Shown here in pieces: positions 1 through 8,537 of a stretch of 57,870 bases of DNA (position 1 is its first letter; every line of letters starts with the position of its first letter). The stretch is from NCBI GenBank assembly GCA_050117315.1, contig JASFMY010000027.1, positions 1-57,870 of the forward strand. The letters run 5' to 3'. The stretch comes from JANQIV01 sp050117315 (GTDB lineage: Bacteria; Bacteroidota; Ignavibacteria; Ignavibacteriales; Melioribacteraceae). Made by a program: the position numbers and the translations under genes. Under the pieces are notes generated by a model, which did not search any database, was not told the DNA's origin, and was given only the letters and a program-made list of their open reading frames with translations.

Positions 1-1
1 A

Positions 2-100
2 GAATTCAAAGACAGGATATACAAAGGTATTGATGAGATTAATCAAGAACCTGTAATTTTTAAATGGAAATATAAAATGGATGATATCAATCTAAATTGA
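2..100 (+). CDS. C-terminal fragment of a gene cut by the window edge; faint IS630-type transposase resemblance
   Basis: An open frame runs in from the left edge and stops at 98-100, giving 32 residues that end in a pattern N..P.-F.W.Y..D-I. This resembles the tail of IS630/DDE transposases, where a NxxPxPFxW segment lies near the C-terminus, but the fragment is too short to be sure. The stop lies one base before the ATG of the next gene. That spacing would fit co-transcription and is unusual for the end of an insertion sequence, where a terminal inverted repeat is expected; none is seen. It could equally be the end of an ordinary upstream gene of the same operon. Confidence 0.4.
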   Translation, partial: EFKDRIYKGIDEINQEPVIFKWKYKMDDINLN

Positions 101-101
101 T

Positions 102-1139
102 ATGTTATTTTCTGAACGGTATACTAGAAAGAGATTAAAAGGTGGATTAACATATTGGGGGGGAGAACATAAATTTGTAACCACAAGAAAGGCTGTTAAG
201 TATCATGGATTACAAGATTGCAAAATAAAGTTTCCCAACTTTGAATTGTTTACGGAAGGTATTTATAGAAGATTAGACTCCAACGGTCGTTTCTTAAACA
301 AATACGAAATCGCGCTCAAAAATGAATTTGAAGAATATCACAAAAGAATAAAACAAAACAAGAACTATCTCAATAAAATATTAACCTCATATGCTAATAT
401 TAAAATAAAAATAAGAAATAAAGATAAGTTTACTACCGAAAAACTTTTTAGAGCCGGCGATCTACTTTCTCAATTATTGCTGGAATCAACTACCTATAGC
501 AAAAACATAAGCAAAGTGGAAAATGAAAAATGGACCGAAGCTGGTGAACCGGTTATGGTTTGTGAAATATTTAATACGGATAATTCTCTTGAACTTCCTA
601 AATATTCTAAGGAGGTTATTCAACTTTACAACGGGGAAATAAAACTTTACCACTACTGGTTGAAAACAAGTGGCAACAATTTTATAAGAGTTTGGTTGAT
701 AATTTTAAAATCATACGACCTATGGGAAGAGGAGTTTGTTAGATCATTAAGACCAAATTTACTCAGAATTAATGCTGAAAAAGAAACGCTAAGAATTTTA
801 TTAAGATATATTAAAGTTAATGAAAAAAATCTGAGTGAAAATGATGAAGCAATAAAAAAAAAACTGAGAAAATACTTAAAGTCAATTACATGTAAATTCT
901 TAAAAATAAGATATGAAGCAATACGAGATGATATAATAGATACTGCTCTTAGTGCACAGGAAAAGGCATCATCCGGCGAACTTCAATCTTACCGTAATTC
1001 GATTGAAATGCTTGATGATAAATATATTTCTGAAAACCTAGATGAAATGGCCCAAAACGGAATATCAATTGTTCTAAACAAAAGTGAAGTAGGGTCCATA
1101 AACATTACAGAGAAGGGAGATATCAAAAATGAAAGTTGA
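102..1139 (+). CDS. Unknown 345-residue protein with C-terminal GDI motif
   Basis: No family recognised. The protein has no signal peptide. It is lysine-rich with a long, mostly helical centre (about residues 70-310), and ends in a short, probably beta-forming tail (residues 326-343) with the pattern V-x-x-I-N-x-T-x-x-G-D-I-x-N. The same pattern stands at the N-terminus of the next protein. The gene begins one base after the previous stop and its 3' end overlaps the next gene by 11 bases, so the two are surely translated together. Base use is more AT-rich than in the sigma/SusC genes that follow. An adaptor or effector that contacts the next protein through the shared tail is an inference; a phage-defence role is possible but unproven. 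Confidence 0.6.
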   Translation: MLFSERYTRKRLKGGLTYWGGEHKFVTTRKAVKYHGLQDCKIKFPNFELFTEGIYRRLDSNGRFLNKYEIALKNEFEEYHKRIKQNKNYLNKILTSYANIKIKIRNKDKFTTEKLFRAGDLLSQLLLESTTYSKNISKVENEKWTEAGEPVMVCEIFNTDNSLELPKYSKEVIQLYNGEIKLYHYWLKTSGNNFIRVWLIILKSYDLWEEEFVRSLRPNLLRINAEKETLRILLRYIKVNEKNLSENDEAIKKKLRKYLKSITCKFLKIRYEAIRDDIIDTALSAQEKASSGELQSYRNSIEMLDDKYISENLDEMAQNGISIVLNKSEVGSINITEKGDIKNES

Positions 1140-1449
1140 TAAGGGTAGTAAAGTAGAAAATATAAATATGACAAATTATGGTGATATAATAAATAAAGTA
1201 AAGAAAAATAACCCTTGGATAAGCGGTTCGTTTTATTTGTTTGTTTTTGTTGTGGTTATCTCGGCTATTGCAATTGTTGCAAACTTACTGCCAATTTACT
1301 ATTTGCCGGTAGTAATTATCGGATGTTTAATTTTAATGATGATTGTTATGGCATTTCAACTTAAAAATGATGAAAAATTATCTGATGAGAATTTTTTACG
1401 ATTAATGTATATCTCTCTTAAGAATATTCCTTATTTGATAAAAAAATAA
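1129..1449 (+). CDS. Small two-helix membrane protein with N-terminal GDI motif
   Basis: A 106-residue protein of no recognised family. Residues 4-22 carry the pattern V-x-x-I-N-x-T-x-x-G-D-I-x-N, shared with the tail of the upstream protein. Two hydrophobic helices follow (about 32-53 and 58-77), with a short charged cytoplasmic end. A GGGAG ribosome site lies 9 bases before the ATG, inside the upstream gene, and the start overlaps that gene by 11 bases. The layout (soluble protein with a C-terminal motif, adjacent membrane protein with a matching N-terminal motif) is like pairs that join through short homotypic amyloid-type motifs, in which a membrane partner causes cell death. That is an inference from layout only. 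Confidence 0.6.
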   Translation: MKVDKGSKVENINMTNYGDIINKVKKNNPWISGSFYLFVFVVVISAIAIVANLLPIYYLPVVIIGCLILMMIVMAFQLKNDEKLSDENFLRLMYISLKNIPYLIKK

Positions 1450-1623
1450 AGATTAAGGATTCCCCCCTCTCTTCAAATTCTTAATTCAATTGATTATTAT
1501 CCGAAAAAAATCCCTGGCAACTGAGTTCATATCTTAAACTAATTTTCATTATAAATAAATCTATTTAAGGAGAATTCAAGAAACTTATTGATTTGTTAAT
1601 TTTCCATTTTCTTTCCATTACAA

Positions 1624-1631
1624 TATCTTTG
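1624..1631 (+). promoter_or_regulatory. Bacteroidota-type -7 box before the sigma factor gene
   Basis: TATCTTTG matches the Bacteroidota housekeeping -7 consensus TAnnTTTG, 56 bases before the start codon at 1688. A -33 TTTG element at the usual 19-21 base spacing is not clear. Confidence 0.5.
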
Positions 1632-1687
1632 TACAATAAGACCGAAACTCAAATTTATGTAAACTCAAATATTCTTAAAAATTTTCA

Positions 1688-2239
1688 ATGAGAAACGGAT
1701 TTGATAAAAAGTTAATAGATGAACTGAAGCAAGGGAGTACGGATGCATTACGCAAGGTTCACGAATTATTCAAAAAAAAATTGTTTTGTTTTGTTTATTC
1801 ATATACACGCAATGCTGAAATAAGTGAAGAATTAGTTCAAGATGTTTTTATTAGAATTTGGAAAAACAGGCAAACTCTTGACCCGGCCTCTTCGATTAAT
1901 AATTACATATATACCATAGCAAAAAATCTTACCATCGATTATTTACGCAAGAAGAAGGGAGAAGTTATTTCATTGGAAAGCGTTAAAGAAAATGAAATCT
2001 CCAGCGGACATGAGGGCGAGCTTAAAATTATTTCACGTGAAGACGAAGCGACAGTCAACAAGGTAATTGACAAACTTTCCCAAAGAAAAAAAGAAGTTTT
2101 CAAAATGCACAGGTTTGAGCAAATGACTTACAGAGAAATTGCTGTAAAACTGGATGTTTCCCTTTCTGCCGTAGAAAAAAACATATCTTCTGCCCTAAGA
2201 GAGATCCGGGAAAGTTTAGCTGAAAAAGACCTTTGGTGA
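1688..2239 (+). CDS. ECF RNA polymerase sigma factor, FecI/Bacteroidales family
   Basis: A 183-residue sigma-70 family member. Region 2 (about residues 20-90) includes the helix ending NNYIYTIAKNLTIDYLR, which recognises and melts the -10 element. Region 4 (about 120-175) contains the helix-turn-helix MTYREIAVKLDVSLSAVEK. Length and order fit the FecI-like ECF factors of Bacteroidota. The gene is followed by a FecR anti-sigma factor and by a SusC receptor with an STN domain, the standard three-part trans-envelope signalling unit: the receptor senses substrate, FecR releases this sigma factor, and the sigma factor transcribes the SusC/SusD genes. The 212-base gap to fecR suggests that fecR has its own promoter or leader. 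The promoter that the sigma factor itself reads was not identified. Confidence 0.9.
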   Translation: MRNGFDKKLIDELKQGSTDALRKVHELFKKKLFCFVYSYTRNAEISEELVQDVFIRIWKNRQTLDPASSINNYIYTIAKNLTIDYLRKKKGEVISLESVKENEISSGHEGELKIISREDEATVNKVIDKLSQRKKEVFKMHRFEQMTYREIAVKLDVSLSAVEKNISSALREIRESLAEKDLW

Positions 2240-2451
2240 GTTATTATAAAGCCCTGCTTTAGTCTGTGATAACATTATAATGATATTCGCATATTAAATT
2301 TTCGAAGTTTCCTATCCTTTTTTATTCATAACTGCAAACCGGGTAGACTTCACCCGAGTATTAATTTTTTTAGTTTCCCAGATTTTTTTTCGAAGCAACC
2401 TGAGGTATCTTCATAAAATGCCGTATTAATATATATAAGAGGAAAAAAATT

Positions 2452-3507
2452 ATGAATAAACCAGATGTAATTATAATTCAAAAATTTTATGAAAACCGGT
2501 GTAGTGAAGATGAATACCGGCAGGTAATAAATTACTTAAATTCACTTGATGAGAAAGAATTAAATGAGTTTATGAATTCCCACATTAATAAACTTGAGAA
2601 GAATGAGTTAGAGGCAGATGTCAATTCCGGATTAAATTTTGCTGCAGAAAGTCAAGATTTCGAAAGCATTCTACGCCGTATTAAACCTAAAAAAGAAAAA
2701 CAGCAGCGGTTTGTAAGAAAGTCTATTTATTCGATAGCAGCTTCAATTGTATTTTTTTTGATAGTGGGAACATATGCGCTCCATTTATTAGGTGTGTTTG
2801 ATAATGCTCAAGCAATCGTCTGGAATGAAAAAACAACAAAGTTGGGACAAAAATCTATTCTAACACTTTTTGATGGAACACGAATTACACTTAATGCCGA
2901 TAGCAAGCTTCGATACCCTGTTAAATTCGGTAAGGAAACTAGGGAAGTACATTTAGAAGGAGAAGCATATTTTGAAGTTACCCGTAATATCCACAAACCG
3001 TTTATTGTCAAATCCGGGGAAGTTACCACTACCGTTTTAGGAACAAAATTCAATGTAAAAGCTTATCCGGCAGAGTCGAATATTAAAGTGTCTTTAGTTG
3101 AAGGCAGGGTGAAAGTTTCAAAAGAAACCAGCGAAGAATCGGGGGAAATTCTTCTTTTACAAAACCAACAAATGATTTATAACCGTAAAGACAGCACGGA
3201 AAAAATAGTTCAATTTGATATCAGGAAAACAATCGGGTGGAGAAATAATGCACTGTATTTTGAAAATGAACCGTTATCAAATGTCCTTCTTACCCTTGAA
3301 AGATCTTTTGGTGTTGAACTTGAAATGGCTGATGAATCTTTACAAGAAACAAGAATAAGTGCCGATTTTGAAAATGAATCATTCTGGGCAATTATTGAAG
3401 TAGTAAAATATTTGACGGAACTAGAAACCAAAACAATTGGAGATAAAAATGAAATAGAAAAGGTATTGTTTTATAAAACCCAAAAGAAAGGAGGTGAAAA
3501 GAAATAA
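2452..3507 (+). CDS. FecR-type anti-sigma factor
   Basis: A 351-residue inner-membrane regulator. The cytoplasmic N-terminus (1-85) should bind the ECF sigma factor. One membrane helix lies at about 91-114. The periplasmic FecR domain spans about 125-230, including the conserved LTLFDGTRITLNADSKLRYP and VLGTKFNVKAYP segments, and a C-terminal DUF4974-like domain lies at about 250-335. It relays receptor occupancy from the STN domain of the SusC protein encoded next to the sigma factor encoded upstream. A GGAGGTG sequence near its 3' end is inside the reading frame and is not a start signal. The gene ends 15 bases before a strong hairpin in the gap to susC. Confidence 0.9.
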   Translation: MNKPDVIIIQKFYENRCSEDEYRQVINYLNSLDEKELNEFMNSHINKLEKNELEADVNSGLNFAAESQDFESILRRIKPKKEKQQRFVRKSIYSIAASIVFFLIVGTYALHLLGVFDNAQAIVWNEKTTKLGQKSILTLFDGTRITLNADSKLRYPVKFGKETREVHLEGEAYFEVTRNIHKPFIVKSGEVTTTVLGTKFNVKAYPAESNIKVSLVEGRVKVSKETSEESGEILLLQNQQMIYNRKDSTEKIVQFDIRKTIGWRNNALYFENEPLSNVLLTLERSFGVELEMADESLQETRISADFENESFWAIIEVVKYLTELETKTIGDKNEIEKVLFYKTQKKGGEKK

Positions 3508-3521
3508 TTCATAATAAAAAA

Positions 3522-3554
3522 AGCCACGACAATTTGGACGGAATTGTCATGGCT
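3522..3554. promoter_or_regulatory. Strong hairpin between fecR and susC
   Basis: Arms AGCCACGACAATT and AATTGTCATGGCT pair at 12 of 13 positions around a 7-base loop. On the plus strand an A-tract precedes the stem and no T-tract follows. Read on the minus strand it has the stem-plus-T-run form of an intrinsic terminator. Between two co-directional genes it may partly stop transcription, block antisense transcription, or protect the susC 5' end. Confidence 0.6.
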
Positions 3555-3598
3555 ATGTATTCTAAACAACAAAAGTAAAACTAGAACAAGGCAAATTT

Positions 3599-6500
3599 AT
3601 GAAAAAAAAACTAATAAGAATAGTGAAAGTGACTACATTCTTTACGATTACTAGCATTATACTTCAAATTCTTCTTGTAAACATGATTTTTGCTGCTGAG
3701 TCCGTAAAAGGGCAAGAACTTGAAAATATTGCTATTAGCATTGATATTAAAGAAGTTACACTAAAAAAGGCCCTCAAAGAAATTGAAAAGAAAACCGAAT
3801 ATAAATTTGTATTTGCGGAAAAAGAAATCCCTCTTAATCAAACCACAACACTACGTGCTGAAAATGAATCACTTCAAAATATTTTAGAAAATCTTTCATT
3901 GCAGCACAACCTCGTTTTCAAAAGAATAAATAACCTGATTGTTGTTAAAAAAATCTATGAGGAAAAAAAAGAAGAAGAAATAATAATCCAAGAGAATAAA
4001 AAAGTATCCGGGAAAGTAACAGATGCCAGAACAGGTGAACCGCTTATTGGTGCAAATATAATTCTTAAAGATCTTAATACAGGTACTACAACCGATAATG
4101 AAGGGAATTACACAATTTCCGTACCCGAAAATGCCGAAATATTGGTTATTTCTTTTCTTGGTTATAAAACCCGTGAGATTAGGATTGATAAATCAATCAT
4201 AGATATAACACTCGAGGTTTTTGCCGAAGAAATTGAAGATGTTGTAGTTATCGGTTACGGTGAGCTTTCAAAAGAAAAAGTAACCGGTGCTATTTCGCGT
4301 GTTAAGAATAGTGAACTTGAAAAGTATTCCTCAAGTAATTTTGAATCGCAACTTTCAGGAAAAGTTGCCGGACTTTATGTTAATGAATTTAATTCTCAAC
4401 CCGGCAACGATGCTCAAATAATAATAAGAGGTACGGGAACACTGACAGCCGGTTCTTATCCGCTTATAGTTGTTGACAATATGCCTTTAACTGAAGGAAG
4501 CAGTTTGAGTTCAATAAATCCTAACGTTATTGAATCAATAGAAGTATTAAAGGATGCGGCTTCCGCAGCAATTTACGGTTCGCGGGCTGCCAATGGTGTA
4601 ATAATAATTACAACCAAAAAAGGTAAGCCTGGTGCTCCTAAAATTTCTTTGGACGCTTATACAGGGTGGCAGACTCGATCGGATAAAATGGAATACGTCA
4701 ATGCTTATGAGGCTGCACAATATTTTACCGAAGCCAGGGATTGGGGATATGTTTCAAGTGATCCTGAAAATAGGAGCGTGAATGACGACAGAGAAACGAG
4801 AATTGCTAACGGTGCAAGCAAAAGAGAACTTAGGCTCAATTATCTTGACCCATATCTAAACGGAGAACAAGGATTAACGGACACCGATTGGCTGGGTGAG
4901 TTATTTCAAACCGCGCCAATAAGTAATTACAGCCTTGCAATCTCAGGGGGAACTCCCGACTTTGATTATGTTATTTCAGGTAATTATTTAGATCAAGATG
5001 GTATTGCCATAGAAACCGATTTTAGAAGATGGAGCTCTTCGGTAAAGGTGAATGGTTCCTTTTCCGATCGATTTGATGTAGGTATTAGTATCAATCCTTC
5101 GTATTCAGAACAAAATTACTTAAATACAGGAAGCTGGAATACGGATATACTGTCTATGAGCTACATTAGTTACCCATTTTTCAGCCCTTATTCGGGAGAC
5201 GGATCATTAGCAATTAGCACGCAATTAAATACAAATGAAGCTGAGGATGGAGCTTTGGTAGAAAATCCGGTTGCTGTTGCTAAGAATGTTAAACAAATTA
5301 AGGAGTCATTCCGGACCTTTGGAAATGTATATTTATCTGCCAGAATAATTGACGGTCTTTACTTTAAGACCATGTTCGGCGGTGATTATAGGAATAATTT
5401 CTACGATTATTATAACCCGTCTTTTATCGGTAAATACAGAACAACTGCACCCAAGGCAGCCGAAAGCAGTGAGACTAGAGTAATCGTTACCAATATTTTA
5501 TCGGAAAATACGTTGAACTATTTTACATCCATAGGAGATCATGAAATTGATTTGCTTGGCGGTTATACTTTTCAAAGTGAAGTTGTAAAGGAAACAGAAA
5601 TAGAAGGTACAGGCATTCCTGACGACAACATCCAAAACATTGCCGGGGCAAGCAGTTATTCAGTAGATGAATCACGAAGTAAGTGGACACAAATTTCATA
5701 TCTGTCACGCGCTCAATACTTTTATAAGCAAAGATATCAAATTTCATTTTCTGTAAGAGCCGACGGTTCATCTCGTTTTGGGGATGACTCCAAGTGGGCG
5801 GTATTTCCCTCTGTTTCAGCCGGTTGGATTTTTAGCGATGAACCATTCTTTCCCAAATCAAAAGTAGTAACATTTGCAAAGTTGAGAGCAAGCTGGGGAC
5901 AAACGGGAAATAATCAGATTGGAGCATATAGTTCAAAAGCATTGGTTACGTCCGATGAATATGTTTTCGGAGAAGAATTAAATTCAGGATATAGCCCTTC
6001 AAGCTCGCCGAATCCGTCACTTTCATGGGAATCAAATTCATCAACTAATCTGGGAATTGACCTGGAATTTTTGAAAAAGATCACTTTTACTATGAATTAT
6101 TATTATTCGATTACCAAAGATCTTTTATTGGATGTTCCTGTCCCGGAACAATCAGGTTACAGTGAGTCACTTCAAAATATAGGCGAAGTTCAAAATACCG
6201 GGTTTGAGTTTCAACTAGCCGCTTCCGGCTTAGATGTTGGCCCTGTTAAGTGGGATTTTTCCGGCAACTTAACTACTAATAGTAATGAAGTTTTGGCACT
6301 TGCTCCCGACCAAACTGAAATTAGTACGGGTAAGGATGGGGCTTTCAGAACAATTATCGGTGGTCCTATTGCGGAAATTTACGGTTATAATATCATTGGT
6401 GTTTATAAGACAGAAGAGCAAATCGATAATTCGCCCCATCTTAGCGGGACGTTGACTGGCGATTATATTGTAGAGGACCTAAATAACGATGGAGTTATTG

Positions 6501-7048
6501 ATAATAATGATAAAAAAGGATTCGGAACTTATGAACCCGATTTTATTTATAGCTTTAGTTCTTCTTTCACTTATGATGCATTTCAATTAAGCTTTTCATT
6601 TCAAGGAGTTGTGGGAAGAACAATTTATGATTACGACCAGGCATATATTACTGAAGTTGGAGAAGGTTTCGGTGTCCCTAGTAAATACTACTTTGATAAC
6701 AGGTATCATCCTGAAAACAACCCTGACGGTTTTTTTGCACAGCCCAATATGGGAAATTTTTCATCTGCAAGGAAAAATACCCGGGCATCAAGTATTCACT
6801 TCCAGGACGGTTCCTATTTAAGACTGCGTAACATTTGTTTATCTTATGATCTGCCCAAAGAACTAATCAACCCGTTTGGACTTAGCAGTTTCAGAATTTA
6901 TGTTTCTGCCAATAATCTTTTTACGATAACAGATTATAGAGGTTTTAATCCCGAAGCAACAAGCACTACTATATTAACCGCCGGTTACGGAAGATCAAAT
7001 TATCCGTTGGCTAAATCATATATTTTGGGATTTAACATAAAATTATAA
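3599..7048 (+). CDS. SusC/RagA-type TonB-dependent outer-membrane transporter with STN domain
   Basis: An 1149-residue outer-membrane importer. A signal peptide covers about 1-33. The STN domain (about 48-116) contacts FecR and makes this a signalling receptor. A carboxypeptidase-regulatory-like beta domain spans about 135-205. The SusC signature DVVVIGYGELSKEKVTGAI lies at about 214-232, followed by the plug (to about 340, with IRGTGTLTAG, SIEVLKDAASAAIYGSRAANG and IITTKKG) and a long beta-barrel ending in FNIKL. Length is normal for the family. It pairs with SusD encoded 13 bases downstream, with SusD acting as the lid. The next gene is a glycerophosphodiesterase and no glycoside hydrolase is present, so the cargo may be a phosphodiester rather than a glycan (inference). 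Confidence 0.95.
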   Translation: MKKKLIRIVKVTTFFTITSIILQILLVNMIFAAESVKGQELENIAISIDIKEVTLKKALKEIEKKTEYKFVFAEKEIPLNQTTTLRAENESLQNILENLSLQHNLVFKRINNLIVVKKIYEEKKEEEIIIQENKKVSGKVTDARTGEPLIGANIILKDLNTGTTTDNEGNYTISVPENAEILVISFLGYKTREIRIDKSIIDITLEVFAEEIEDVVVIGYGELSKEKVTGAISRVKNSELEKYSSSNFESQLSGKVAGLYVNEFNSQPGNDAQIIIRGTGTLTAGSYPLIVVDNMPLTEGSSLSSINPNVIESIEVLKDAASAAIYGSRAANGVIIITTKKGKPGAPKISLDAYTGWQTRSDKMEYVNAYEAAQYFTEARDWGYVSSDPENRSVNDDRETRIANGASKRELRLNYLDPYLNGEQGLTDTDWLGELFQTAPISNYSLAISGGTPDFDYVISGNYLDQDGIAIETDFRRWSSSVKVNGSFSDRFDVGISINPSYSEQNYLNTGSWNTDILSMSYISYPFFSPYSGDGSLAISTQLNTNEAEDGALVENPVAVAKNVKQIKESFRTFGNVYLSARIIDGLYFKTMFGGDYRNNFYDYYNPSFIGKYRTTAPKAAESSETRVIVTNILSENTLNYFTSIGDHEIDLLGGYTFQSEVVKETEIEGTGIPDDNIQNIAGASSYSVDESRSKWTQISYLSRAQYFYKQRYQISFSVRADGSSRFGDDSKWAVFPSVSAGWIFSDEPFFPKSKVVTFAKLRASWGQTGNNQIGAYSSKALVTSDEYVFGEELNSGYSPSSSPNPSLSWESNSSTNLGIDLEFLKKITFTMNYYYSITKDLLLDVPVPEQSGYSESLQNIGEVQNTGFEFQLAASGLDVGPVKWDFSGNLTTNSNEVLALAPDQTEISTGKDGAFRTIIGGPIAEIYGYNIIGVYKTEEQIDNSPHLSGTLTGDYIVEDLNNDGVIDNNDKKGFGTYEPDFIYSFSSSFTYDAFQLSFSFQGVVGRTIYDYDQAYITEVGEGFGVPSKYYFDNRYHPENNPDGFFAQPNMGNFSSARKNTRASSIHFQDGSYLRLRNICLSYDLPKELINPFGLSSFRIYVSANNLFTITDYRGFNPEATSTTILTAGYGRSNYPLAKSYILGFNIKL

Positions 7049-7061
7049 AGGAAACTTAAAT

Positions 7062-8465
7062 ATGAAAAAGAGTACGTTTTTTTTAATAATAGTTATTATG
7101 ATCTTTAGTAACTCGTGTCATGATGAGTTACTACAGGAACCAATAACTGAAAAAGTAACAACAAATTTTTATTCTACCGAAATAGAAATTGAAGAAGCAA
7201 TTATTGGTGTATATGCCGCATTGCAGGAAGACGGTTTATACAATGCTTATCTTACTGTCCTAGGTGAAATCCCGTCGGACAACACCTTTGACGAAGTACC
7301 TGCAAACGATGACGGAAATTACGGACAATTAGATGAATTTACGGTAATCTCCTCTAATGCAATAATAAGTGGAACGTGGCAAGATTCGTATGTTGCTATT
7401 CAACGCGCAAATGTAGTACTGAACCGGATTGAAGATGTAGGGTTTGAAGATGAAACCGTAAAAAACTCCAGAAAAGGTGAGATGAGATTTATACGCGCAT
7501 TGCTCTATTTTAACCTGGTAAGAATTTATGGCGACGTTCCTTTAGTTGTAGAAGAAGCAGAAGATGTTAACGACTATTTTGGACAGGGGCGTACATCTGA
7601 AGATGAAGTTTATACTCAAATTAAAGAAGACCTGACAGAGGCAATAGAACTTTTACCGTTGACTGTAAGCGAACAGGGAAGAGTAACAAGAGGTGCGGCT
7701 CAAGCGCTTTTGGGTAAAGTACTGTTAACTTTACAAAATTTTTCTCAAGCCGAAGTCTATTTGCAGAACGTGGTTTCCTCCGGTAGTTATTCACTTGTGT
7801 CTAAGCCTGACCTTGTATTTGGAGTAGAAAACGAAAACAATCAAGAAATTATATTTGCCGTCCAATTTGCATCGGGTGTTAACGGGAATAGTGAAGGAAG
7901 TGATGCATTCCGTTTATTCAGTCCTTCAGGTACAGTAAGTAGTGCCAAAGGACATAATTTACCTACCAAAAGCCTTTATGCTCTTTACACTGATGAAGAT
8001 CTGCGCAAAGAAACTTATCTGGGGGTTACTTCAGAAGGGATACCTTACTCTAAAAAACTTTCCGAACCGTCGACTACATCAAGCGATGGAGGCAGTGATT
8101 GTATCGTACTCAGATATGCGGACGTATTGTTAATGCTGGCCGAAGTAAAAAATGAACTTGGCAATACTTCGGAAGCTGCTAGTTATTTAAATATGATTAG
8201 AGAGCGTGCCGGTCTTTCGGCTGTTGAAGTTAGTTCGCAAAGTGATTTAAGGGACGCCATTGAATTGGAAAGAAGATTGGAATTAATCGGCGAAGGACAT
8301 CACTGGTTTGATTTACTGCGTACAGATAAAGCAATCGAGGTTATGAATTCCTGGTTTAATAGCGAAAATAAGAACATTACAATTGATGACCACAACCTAT
8401 TGATGCCGATACCTCAAGACCAAATTGATACTGATCCGGCAATACAACAAAATCCGGGTTACTAA
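7062..8465 (+). CDS. SusD/RagB-type substrate-binding lipoprotein
   Basis: A 467-residue lipoprotein. The lipobox FSNSC places the acylated cysteine at residue 19. The SusD-like N-terminal TPR-type helices (about 35-250) include EIEEAIIGVYAALQ and GEMRFIRALLYFNLVRIYGDVPLV, and the C-terminal RagB/SusD part includes VLRYADVLLMLAEVKNELG, ELERRLELIGEGHHWFDLLR and the closing LLMPIPQDQIDTDPAIQQNPGY. Every one of these is a family signature. It caps the SusC barrel at the cell surface and captures substrate. It is preceded by AAAGGAAAC at ribosome-site distance and follows susC by 13 bases, so they form one operon. Confidence 0.95.
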   Translation: MKKSTFFLIIVIMIFSNSCHDELLQEPITEKVTTNFYSTEIEIEEAIIGVYAALQEDGLYNAYLTVLGEIPSDNTFDEVPANDDGNYGQLDEFTVISSNAIISGTWQDSYVAIQRANVVLNRIEDVGFEDETVKNSRKGEMRFIRALLYFNLVRIYGDVPLVVEEAEDVNDYFGQGRTSEDEVYTQIKEDLTEAIELLPLTVSEQGRVTRGAAQALLGKVLLTLQNFSQAEVYLQNVVSSGSYSLVSKPDLVFGVENENNQEIIFAVQFASGVNGNSEGSDAFRLFSPSGTVSSAKGHNLPTKSLYALYTDEDLRKETYLGVTSEGIPYSKKLSEPSTTSSDGGSDCIVLRYADVLLMLAEVKNELGNTSEAASYLNMIRERAGLSAVEVSSQSDLRDAIELERRLELIGEGHHWFDLLRTDKAIEVMNSWFNSENKNITIDDHNLLMPIPQDQIDTDPAIQQNPGY

Positions 8466-8537
8466 TTTCATTATTTAACGGAATGAGTTTTGTCATCTGG
8501 ACATTAAAATATAATAAAACTAGGGCTGGAGAAATTT

